Part shown: positions 10,275 to 17,241 of the stretch, piece after piece | Position numbering within the stretch: the first letter of the stretch is position 1 | Layout: each line of letters starts with the position of its first letter | NCBI RefSeq assembly: GCF_001421715.1 | Contig: NZ_LMKP01000011.1 | Location: forward strand, 1 to 64,000 | Source of the DNA: Sphingomonas sp. Leaf22 | GTDB lineage: Bacteria; Pseudomonadota; Alphaproteobacteria; Sphingomonadales; Sphingomonadaceae | DNA: 64,000 nucleotides | Direction of reading: 5' to 3' | Made by a program: the position numbers and the translations under genes | The notes under the pieces: model-generated | Told to the model about the DNA's origin: nothing | Databases searched by the model: none | The model's input: only the letters and a program-made list of their open reading frames with translations

Positions 10275-10844
10275 ATGCGCCTGATTCTCGCCTCGACCTC
10301 GCCCCGCCGCCGCGACCTGCTGGCGCGGATCGGTGCGGTGCCCGATCGCGTCGAGGCACCCGATATCGACGAAACCCCGCTGAAGGGCGAATTGCCGCGT
10401 CCCTATGCGTTGCGCCTTGCCGAGGCGAAGGCGCGCGCGATCGGTCCGGTCGATGGTGCGGTAGTGCTGGCCGGCGACACGACGATCGCGCTCGGCCGCC
10501 GCATCCTGCCGCCCGCCACCAGCGAAGACGTGCAGCGCGAGTTGCTCGGCCTGTTGTCGGGGCGTCGCCATCACTGCCTGTCGGCGGTGTGCGTGCTGAT
10601 GTCCGACGGACAGGCGCGCATCCGCATCGCCGATACGATCGTCGCGTTCAAGCGGCTCGAACCGCGTGAGATCGACGCGTACGTTGCCTGTGGCGAGGGG
10701 TTGGGCAAGGCGGGCGGCTATGCGATCCAGGGCCGGGCGGAGGCGTTCGTGCGCTTCCTCTCGGGCAGCCATTCGGGCGTGATCGGCCTGCCGCTGTTCG
10801 ACACGCGCGCCCTTCTCGAAACCGCCGGCGTCGCGCTTGGCTGA
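10275..10844 (+). CDS. maf: Maf-family nucleoside triphosphate pyrophosphatase
   Basis: 189 residues from the ATG at 10275. Maf proteins hydrolyse non-canonical or surplus nucleoside triphosphates to monophosphates. Visible motifs: L-I-L-A-S-T-S-P-R-R-R at the N-terminus (the phosphate-binding loop), L-A-G-D-T-T-I-A-L with the catalytic Asp, and the late G-G-Y-A-I-Q-G and S-G-S-H-S-G-V-I-G-L-P. A GTG at 10257 in the same frame would add six residues, but the family motif normally starts within a few residues of Met, so I prefer 10275. It overlaps the next gene by eight bases. Confidence 0.9.
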   Translation: MRLILASTSPRRRDLLARIGAVPDRVEAPDIDETPLKGELPRPYALRLAEAKARAIGPVDGAVVLAGDTTIALGRRILPPATSEDVQRELLGLLSGRRHHCLSAVCVLMSDGQARIRIADTIVAFKRLEPREIDAYVACGEGLGKAGGYAIQGRAEAFVRFLSGSHSGVIGLPLFDTRALLETAGVALG

Positions 10845-11811
10845 CTGGATCGTCGAGCGCGGTATCGGCGAAGTCCGCGCCGCGCGTATCGTCGACGGCG
10901 ACATTGTCGAGGCCCGGATCGAACCCGACGACGCGTTGCGCGCCGGTACGATCCTTGCCGCCCGACTGGTCCGCCGCCTGCCCGTCCGGAATGAGGCCAT
11001 CGTCGCGTGGGACGATGGCGAGGCGCTGATAAGTTCCCTTCCGCGTGCCGTGACCGAGGGCGCGACGCTGCTGGTCGAGATCACCCGTCCAGCCCTGTCC
11101 GAACCCGGCAAGCCCAAACGCGCCCGTGCCCGTCCTGCCGCGCCCGACGCGCAACCATGCGACGGCCCTTCGATCGCGGACCTGCCCGGCGCGCGCCTCG
11201 TCGGCCCGTTCGATCGCGATCTCCTCGGCGATGCCGGCTGGCCGCTGCTGATCGAGGAAGCGACCACGGGGCAGGTCGCCTTTCCCGGCGGCGCGCTGTC
11301 GATCGCACTGACCCCGGCAATGACACTGATCGATATCGATGGAGAACTCGCCCCCGCAGCGCTTGCCATCGCCGGTGCGCGCGCAGCGGCAGCGGCCATC
11401 GCCCGGCTCGACATCGCCGGGTCGATCGGCATCGACCTGCCGACGGTGAACGACAGGGCCGTCCGGCAGGCCACGGCCGAAGCGGTCGATGCGATCCTGC
11501 CGCAACCGTTCGAGCGCACCGCCGTCAACGGCTTCGGCTTCCTGCAGATCGTGCGGCGGCGGTCGCGTGCCTCGCTCCCCGAACTGTTCGCCCATGTGCC
11601 CGCCCATGCCCGCGCGCTGCTGCGACAGGCGGAACGCACCGGCGGCAGCGGCGAACGGACGCTGGCCGCGCATCCCGCCATCGTCGCGGCCATCGCCGCC
11701 CGGCCCGACTGGATCGCGGCGGTCGAACGCACGCTCGGCGCATCGCTCGCCTTGCGGGCGGAGAGCGGCCTCGCCATATCCGCGGGCCATGTCCAGGCCC
11801 GCTTCCCGTAA
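10837..11811 (+). CDS. Shortened RNase E/G-family protein (TTG start)
   Basis: 324 residues. The N-terminus (x-D-W-I-V-E-R-G-I-G-E-x-R) matches the opening of sphingomonad RNase E/G homologues, which fixes the TTG at 10837 as start; it overlaps the maf stop. The metal-binding aspartates of the DNase I-like subdomain seem kept: T-L-I-D-I-D-G (about residues 165-171) and I-G-I-D-L-P-T-V. At 324 residues it is much shorter than RNase G (about 490), and I see no C-x-x-C zinc link or clear 5'-sensor loop. It may process RNA or be a divergent homologue. The cluster with infA and yacG is typical for the group. Confidence 0.75.
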   Translation: MADWIVERGIGEVRAARIVDGDIVEARIEPDDALRAGTILAARLVRRLPVRNEAIVAWDDGEALISSLPRAVTEGATLLVEITRPALSEPGKPKRARARPAAPDAQPCDGPSIADLPGARLVGPFDRDLLGDAGWPLLIEEATTGQVAFPGGALSIALTPAMTLIDIDGELAPAALAIAGARAAAAAIARLDIAGSIGIDLPTVNDRAVRQATAEAVDAILPQPFERTAVNGFGFLQIVRRRSRASLPELFAHVPAHARALLRQAERTGGSGERTLAAHPAIVAAIAARPDWIAAVERTLGASLALRAESGLAISAGHVQARFP

Positions 11812-11989
11812 CCGCTGTCCGCTGTGTTCGGCTCCGACCGAACCTGCCTTCCGTCCCTTTTGCAGCCGGGGGTGTCGCGACCGCGACATGCTGAACTGGA
11901 TGGGCGAAGGGTATCGGATCGCGGGTCCTGCCGCTTCTTCCGACGAAAAATCGGAAACCGGGCTGGACAGCGACGATTCGCGCGGCTAA
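11789..11989 (+). CDS. yacG: DNA gyrase inhibitor YacG
   Basis: 66 residues. A small zinc-ribbon protein: C-P-L-C near residue 10 and C-S-R-G-C near residue 25 supply the four cysteines, followed by the family's L-N-x-W segment and an acidic tail. YacG binds GyrB and blocks gyrase from binding DNA. The ATG at 11789 lies 23 bases inside the 3' end of the RNase E/G-like gene, in another frame, a very tight overlap. tRNA-Phe follows 30 bases downstream. Confidence 0.9.
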   Translation: MSRPASRNRCPLCSAPTEPAFRPFCSRGCRDRDMLNWMGEGYRIAGPAASSDEKSETGLDSDDSRG

Positions 11990-12018
11990 CAGGCCGGCTC
12001 TTCCGGTCACCCGGACAG

Positions 12019-12094
12019 GCCCAGGTAGCTCAGTTGGTAGAGCATGCGATTGAAAATCGCAGTGTCGGCGGTTCGATCCCGTCCCTGGGCACCA
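12019..12094 (+). tRNA. tRNA-Phe (anticodon GAA)
   Basis: A complete 76-base cloverleaf. The acceptor arm GCCCAGG (12019-12025) pairs with CCTGGGC (12084-12090), followed by discriminator A and an encoded CCA (12092-12094). The anticodon stem TGCGA/TCGCA encloses the loop TTGAAAA, giving anticodon GAA at 12052-12054, which reads Phe codons. The T-arm GGTTCGATCCC region is standard. No terminator with a T-run is visible after it. Confidence 0.98.
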
Positions 12095-12363
12095 CCCCCA
12101 ACATCGTTGTTCTGACCGGATAATTCCGCGCTGGTTCCGGCTGCTTCGGCCCCGGCAGGGGAACCGCAGTCATGGTCCCGCAGCTTGTCCAGGGCGAGCC
12201 GGTCGACGCCCGCCGAAATGCACCGTCCGCGTGACCGGTCCTGTCCCGAGCGTTGGCAGGGATGCCCGTGCCGTCCGTATGCGGGGCTGACGGTGATCGC
12301 GATCCCGGCTAGACGCAGCTTCGACCGACTACCCTGCCGATACCGGCATTTCGACTGGAGATC

Positions 12364-13545
12364 ATGATGACCATCGGCGGATCGACCCCGGCCACGGAAC
12401 TCGCCGCGATTCGGCCCGTCGCCCCCGCCCCGGCGATTACCGCCACCGAACGCGCGGAACGGATCGAGCGCGCACGGGCCCGGACGGCTAAGGCCGGTGC
12501 CGATGCGCTGCTCGTCCATACCGGGGCGTCGCTCGACTATTTCACCGGTATTCCATGGGGTGCCAGTGAACGGATGGTCGCGTTGTTCCTGCCGGTCACG
12601 GGTACGCCACGCATCGTCTGCCCGGCATTCGAGCGCGGTACGCTGGAGGCCGACCTAACCGTCGCCGCCGACCTGCTGCTGTGGGAAGAGGATCAGGACC
12701 CGACCGCGCTGGTCAAGGACGCGCTGCCCGCCGGGGCCACCCTCGCCATCGATCCGTTGCTCCCCTTCGCCTGGGGGCAGAAACTGGCGCGCCACGGCCT
12801 GACCCTGACCGACGGCGCACCCGCGATCGACGGCTGTCGCATAGTCAAATCGCCCGCCGAACTGGCGCTGCTGCAAAGTGCCAAGGACATGACGCTGGCG
12901 GTACAGGCCGCCGCCGCCCGCATCCTGCGTCCCGGCATCCTCGCCAGCGAGGTCGTCCGCTTCATCGACGAAGCCCATCGCGCGATCGGTGGCGGCGCTT
13001 CCTATTTCTGCATCGTCCAGTTCGGCCGCGCCACCGCCTTTCCCCACGGCCTGCCCGGCGACCGTGCGCTGAACGAAGGCGAACTGGTGCTGATCGACAC
13101 CGGCTGTCGCGTCGGCGGCTATCACAGCGACATCACCCGCACCTATGCCTTCGGACCGGTCGGTGATGACGTCCGCGCGATCTGGGACATCGAACATGCC
13201 GCGCAGGCCGCCGCCTTTGCCGCCGCCGCACCCGGCGTGCCGTGCGAAGCGGTCGATGCCGCCGCCCGCGCGCTGCTGGTGCGTGAGGGTCTTGGCCCCG
13301 ACTACCGCCTGCCCGGCCTGCCGCATCGCACCGGGCACGGCATCGGCCTGTCGATCCACGAACCCGCCTATCTGGTGCGCGGCGACACGACGCTGCTCGC
13401 CCCCGGCATGTGTTTTTCGAACGAACCGATGATCGTCGTTCCCGATCGCTTCGGCATCCGGCTGGAAGATCATTTTCACGTCACCGACACCGGCGCGGCA
13501 TGGTTTACCAAGCCGCAGCCGTCGATCGACCGCCCGTTCGGATGA
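12364..13545 (+). CDS. M24-family metallopeptidase (Xaa-Pro aminopeptidase-like)
   Basis: 393 residues, cytosolic. An N-terminal creatinase-like domain (residues 25-160) precedes a pita-bread peptidase domain. All five metal ligands are visible: Asp245 (I-D-T-G), Asp256 (S-D-I-T-R-T-Y), His325 (T-G-H-G-I-G), Glu354 (S-N-E-P-M) and Glu368 (R-L-E-D-H). Members of this family remove the residue before a proline (aminopeptidase P, prolidase) or cleave related amides. GGAG just before the tandem ATGs at 12364/12367 supports the start. Its stop overlaps the next start (ATGA). A proline-type peptidase fits the hydroxyproline genes further on, but direct co-regulation is not shown. Confidence 0.88.
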   Translation: MMTIGGSTPATELAAIRPVAPAPAITATERAERIERARARTAKAGADALLVHTGASLDYFTGIPWGASERMVALFLPVTGTPRIVCPAFERGTLEADLTVAADLLLWEEDQDPTALVKDALPAGATLAIDPLLPFAWGQKLARHGLTLTDGAPAIDGCRIVKSPAELALLQSAKDMTLAVQAAAARILRPGILASEVVRFIDEAHRAIGGGASYFCIVQFGRATAFPHGLPGDRALNEGELVLIDTGCRVGGYHSDITRTYAFGPVGDDVRAIWDIEHAAQAAAFAAAAPGVPCEAVDAAARALLVREGLGPDYRLPGLPHRTGHGIGLSIHEPAYLVRGDTTLLAPGMCFSNEPMIVVPDRFGIRLEDHFHVTDTGAAWFTKPQPSIDRPFG

Positions 13546-14429
13546 CGCCGCTGATTGCGCTGCTGCTGGCGACGGTCGCGGTGCCATCGGCTGCCGCGCC
13601 CGGCCGCTATGCCGCGACGACGATCGGACCGCCACCCGCCGACCTCCGGCTCGACCCCTTCTACCAACGATATGTCGATGCCGGCGGCGTGCCGGTCGTG
13701 TCGTCGGCGAAGGTGCCCGACGACGCGCTGCTGTTCGCGCGCGACATCGCCATCGCGATGCTGGCCGATCGCCCCGACCTGCGCCGCTGGATGGCGGCGT
13801 CGGGCTATCGCGTCGCGATCATCGCCCTGACCGAAGGGCTGATCGATCTGCCCGAACAGCGCCACTGGACCAAACCCGCCGCCGACGATCCCCGCCTGAC
13901 TCTGTGCGAGCGCAAACACTATGTCGAGCGGATCGGACGGCTGAGCGACCGCGATTACTGGAACAATCGTGCCCGCGGCATGGGTGGGCCGTTGACCACC
14001 GCCCCGGCCGAAAACCTGCTCGGTACGCCGGGCACGTGGTATTATGGCGAGAACACCTTCGTCCACGAATTCTCGCACGCCATCCTCGCCGCGATCCGGC
14101 AACGCGACACCGCGCTCCATGCCGCGGTAGAGCGTGCCTATGCCACTGCCATGGCGCGGGGGGCGTGGCGCGGCGAATATGCCGCGACGACAGTCGACGA
14201 ATATTGGGCGGAGGGAACGCAGCTCTGGTTCAATACCAACCGCATGATCGTCGTCGATGGGCAACGGCTGCTCAACGACGACGACCTGCAACGCTATGAC
14301 CCGACGCTCTACACGTTGTTGGCGCAGGTCTATGGCGACCGCCACCGCCTGCCCGGCGACGTCTTCTATCGCCATCCCGCGCGCATACCGCCCGGCGATC
14401 CGCCCAGGGCGACGGCGGAAATCTGCTGA
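13542..14429 (+). CDS. Exported protein with an HEFSH zinc-protease motif
   Basis: 295 residues with a signal peptide (residues 1-19). It carries H-E-F-S-H at residues 175-179 and, about 45 residues later, V-D-E-Y-W-A-E-G-T-Q (220-226), the spacing expected of a gluzincin in which a downstream Glu is the third zinc ligand. This combination recalls the fold of anthrax lethal factor/Pro-Pro endopeptidase proteins, but that is a weak structural analogy and I do not know the family name. The ATG overlaps the stop of the M24 gene, so the two are co-translated: one cytosolic and one exported peptidase. It converges on the DUF885 gene. Confidence 0.75.
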   Translation: MTPLIALLLATVAVPSAAAPGRYAATTIGPPPADLRLDPFYQRYVDAGGVPVVSSAKVPDDALLFARDIAIAMLADRPDLRRWMAASGYRVAIIALTEGLIDLPEQRHWTKPAADDPRLTLCERKHYVERIGRLSDRDYWNNRARGMGGPLTTAPAENLLGTPGTWYYGENTFVHEFSHAILAAIRQRDTALHAAVERAYATAMARGAWRGEYAATTVDEYWAEGTQLWFNTNRMIVVDGQRLLNDDDLQRYDPTLYTLLAQVYGDRHRLPGDVFYRHPARIPPGDPPRATAEIC

Positions 14430-14455
14430 ACCCGCCGCGCCGCCGGTCGTCGTGT

Positions 14456-16219
14456 TCAGGGCAGCGGGTACGGCCCCTTGCCCTTGGCGGCGATGAAGCG
14501 GTCGACCCGCGCATCGATCATCGGCAGCGGCACCGATCCCAGGCTGAGCATCGCATCGTGGAACGCGCGATAGTCGAACGCCTCGCCCAGTGCCGCCTGC
14601 GCCTTCGCCCGCGCGTCGAGAAACGCCAGCTCGCCCATATAATAGCTTAGCGCCTGCCCCGGCCATGCGATGTAGCGATCGACCTCGGTCGTGATCTCGT
14701 GGTTCGACAGCGCGGTATTGTCGCGCAGGAACGCCTGCGCCTGCGCACGCGTCCAGCCCTTGGAATGAATGCCGGTATCGACGACCAACCGGGCCGCGCG
14801 CCACATTTGATAGCTGAGCATACCGAACAGGTCATAGGGGGTCTCGTACATCCCCATATCCTCGCCCAGCGCCTCGCAATACAGCGCCCAGCCCTCGCCA
14901 TAGGCCGAGATATATTCGTTGCGGCGATATTCGGGCAGGTCGGTCAGTTCCATCGCGAACGGCATCTGGAACGCGTGGCCCGGCGCGCTTTCGTGCAGCG
15001 TCAGCGCCGGGAGCGAATACAGCCCGCGCGACGGCAGGTCATAGGTGTTGAGCAAGTAAATGCCCGGTCCGCCCCGCCCGCTGGTGTAGAATGGCGCGAT
15101 ATCGGGGTCCACGGCCTTGATCGCGAACCGCATCCGCGGCAACCGGCCGAAATAGGTCGCGGCCTTGCCGTCGAACGTCTTGGCGATCCATGCGGCACGG
15201 TTGAGCAGGTCCTGCGGCGTCTTCGCATAGAATTGCGGATCGGTGCGCAGATGGTTCAGGAACGACGTCAGATCGCCCTGCCACCCCACTTGCGTCATCA
15301 CCGTCTGCATCCGCGCGCGGATCTTCGCCACCTCGCGCAGGCCGATCGCGTGGATTTCCTCGGGCGGCAGGTCGCGGGTTACGAACTCGCGTACCTTCGA
15401 CCGATAATAATTCCGCCCGTCGGGCAGGTCGTACGCCGCCAGCTTTTCCTGTGCCCCCGGAATATACTCATCGCGCAGGAACGCCATCAGCGTCGCATGT
15501 GCTGGCACCACCGCCTGCGCGATCACCCGCTTCGCATCGGCCCGCAATGCCGCCTGCCGCGCCGCCGGGATGGTCGCCGGCAGCGTCCGGAACGGCGCGT
15601 AGAAGGGTGACGCTTCCCCCGCGCCCGCCTCCACGACCGCACGCACCCCGGCATCGCGCCCTTGCAAGGTGACGCGCGGCGGCGTGAAGCCCCGCTTCAG
15701 CCCGGCACGCATGTTCGCGATCTGCTCATCGAAATAGCGCGGGACGCTGGCCAACTGCGACAGATAGAGCCGCAACGCCGCCTCATCGCGGTAATTCTCG
15801 CGCGCCATGCCGGCCAGATCGATCCAGAAGCTGGTATCGGCGTTCAACGGCTTTTCATAATCGCGAAACTGCTGCCGGGCGAGCAACGCCGCGATCTGTG
15901 CGCGATAGACGGTATAATCGTCGCGGGCGGCCGGCCCCAGCGTCGCCGGATCGATCCGGTCGAGCGCGGCCATCGTTTCGGTCCAGCGTTGCGTCATCCG
16001 CGCCTGCGCCGCCGGTCCGACATCGGGCAGCGCCGCGTTGCGGCTGGTCGGCGAATCCTCGCCCGGACCGGTCAGCGTCTTGCGCCACGCATATTCGCGC
16101 TCGGACAATTGCCGGAACGCTGCGTCGCCCGACGCAGCCGGCGCGGCGGCGATGGTCGTCGTCGCCTGCGCGGCCACAGGTGCCGCGATCGACAGCGCCA
16201 GTGCCAGCGTGATCTTCAT
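14456..16219 (-). CDS. Exported DUF885-family metallopeptidase-like protein
   Basis: 587 residues with a signal peptide (1-18, ending V-A-A-Q-A). It matches DUF885: repeated helical segments and the motif H-E-S-A-P-G-H-A-F-Q (H-E-x-x-x-G-H, metal-binding), then R-R-N-E-Y-I-S-A-Y-G-E-G-W-A-L-Y and the late G-Q-A-L-S-Y-Y-M-G block. Some members are carboxypeptidase-like; substrate here is unknown. Last gene of the minus-strand operon GH127 - Ldh-type oxidoreductase - DUF885, each joined by a four-base overlap, so it should share the promoter near 19621. Confidence 0.87.
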   Translation of the reverse strand: MKITLALALSIAAPVAAQATTTIAAAPAASGDAAFRQLSEREYAWRKTLTGPGEDSPTSRNAALPDVGPAAQARMTQRWTETMAALDRIDPATLGPAARDDYTVYRAQIAALLARQQFRDYEKPLNADTSFWIDLAGMARENYRDEAALRLYLSQLASVPRYFDEQIANMRAGLKRGFTPPRVTLQGRDAGVRAVVEAGAGEASPFYAPFRTLPATIPAARQAALRADAKRVIAQAVVPAHATLMAFLRDEYIPGAQEKLAAYDLPDGRNYYRSKVREFVTRDLPPEEIHAIGLREVAKIRARMQTVMTQVGWQGDLTSFLNHLRTDPQFYAKTPQDLLNRAAWIAKTFDGKAATYFGRLPRMRFAIKAVDPDIAPFYTSGRGGPGIYLLNTYDLPSRGLYSLPALTLHESAPGHAFQMPFAMELTDLPEYRRNEYISAYGEGWALYCEALGEDMGMYETPYDLFGMLSYQMWRAARLVVDTGIHSKGWTRAQAQAFLRDNTALSNHEITTEVDRYIAWPGQALSYYMGELAFLDARAKAQAALGEAFDYRAFHDAMLSLGSVPLPMIDARVDRFIAAKGKGPYPLP

Positions 16220-17241
16220 GCCCTGTCCCCCGTAACGTCGTCGATGTCACGCAGCAGCGCCCGCGACACCCAAACTCCCTCGCGCTCGCTGATCGGGCGC
16301 AGCGCGTGGCGACGCGCGCCCGACACCCGCGCGCCCTGCCCCTCGATCGCGGCGAACACCGCCTCGGCACGGGCCATCTGCGCCGCGGCCTCGGCTCCCA
16401 GAAACCCGGCGGGATCAAGCGCGAGGATCAACTCGCCGCCCAGTGGCGACCCTTTACGCCCCGCATCCCATGCGATCGATTCCGCGCTGGTCAGGTCGCC
16501 GATCAGCGGCCCGGCGAGCAGTTCGACCATCAGTGCCAGCGCCGATCCCTTATGCCCGCCGAACGTCCGCATCGCCCCGGCCAGCACCGCCGCGGCGTCG
16601 GTCGTGTCGCTGCCGTCGGGCGCATGGCCCCAGTCGGTCGGCACCGGCCGGCCCGCGCGGCGATGCAGTTCGATCTCGCCGCGCGCCACCGCGCTGGTCG
16701 CGAAATCGAACACGAACGGCGCGGCACCGGCGCGGGGCCAGCCGAACGCGATCGGATTGGTGCCGAACACCGGCTGCGTGCCGCCGGCCGACGCGACCCA
16801 CGCATGGTTCGACGTCACCGCCAGCGCGACCAGCCCATGGTCGACCAGTGCCTCGACCTCGGGCCACAGCGCGGCGAAGTGGACGGCATGGTTGATCGCC
16901 AGCGCCGCGATCCCGTTCGCGCGCGCCGCCTCGATCAGCGCATCGCGACCGGTCTCGAACGCCAGCTGGGCAAAGCCGCCTTTCCCGTCCACCCGCACCA
17001 CGCCCGCCGCCCGTCGTTCCAGCACCGGGACCGCATCGGGCACCACCACGCCGCTCGCAACCGAATGCGCCGCGACCAGCAACCGGTACAGGCCGTGCGC
17101 GCCGCAGCCATCGCGCTCCCCGACGACGATCGTCTCGGCGACCGCCGCGACATGCGCCGGGGCCAGCCCGACACGGGCAAGCGTCGCGCGGGCATAGTCG
17201 CGCACCTCGGACAGGGTCATGCGGACTTGCGGCTCGCTCAC
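16216..17241 (-). CDS. Ldh-family oxidoreductase, probable delta1-pyrroline/piperideine-2-carboxylate reductase
   Basis: 341 residues of the malate/L-sulfolactate dehydrogenase family, which has its own NAD(P)-binding fold and no Rossmann GxGxxG. E-R-D-G-C-G-A-H-G-L-Y-R-L (about 42-54) resembles the opening of DpkA/LhpD-type enzymes, which reduce cyclic imino acids such as pyrroline-2-carboxylate to proline. G-T-N-P-I-A-F-G-W-P is the family nucleotide-binding block. The GTG start at 17241 overlaps the GH127 stop; an ATG at 17220 would remove the first seven residues. An imino-acid reductase inside a glycosidase/peptidase operon fits a hydroxyproline/proline theme. Other Ldh-family substrates cannot be excluded. 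Confidence 0.8.
   Translation of the reverse strand: MSEPQVRMTLSEVRDYARATLARVGLAPAHVAAVAETIVVGERDGCGAHGLYRLLVAAHSVASGVVVPDAVPVLERRAAGVVRVDGKGGFAQLAFETGRDALIEAARANGIAALAINHAVHFAALWPEVEALVDHGLVALAVTSNHAWVASAGGTQPVFGTNPIAFGWPRAGAAPFVFDFATSAVARGEIELHRRAGRPVPTDWGHAPDGSDTTDAAAVLAGAMRTFGGHKGSALALMVELLAGPLIGDLTSAESIAWDAGRKGSPLGGELILALDPAGFLGAEAAAQMARAEAVFAAIEGQGARVSGARRHALRPISEREGVWVSRALLRDIDDVTGDRA

Noticed and set aside
12095..12363. Integration site of a genomic island after tRNA-Phe
   Set aside because: No integrase, no direct repeat of the tRNA 3' end and no shift in base composition are visible in the window, so an island boundary is not supported.
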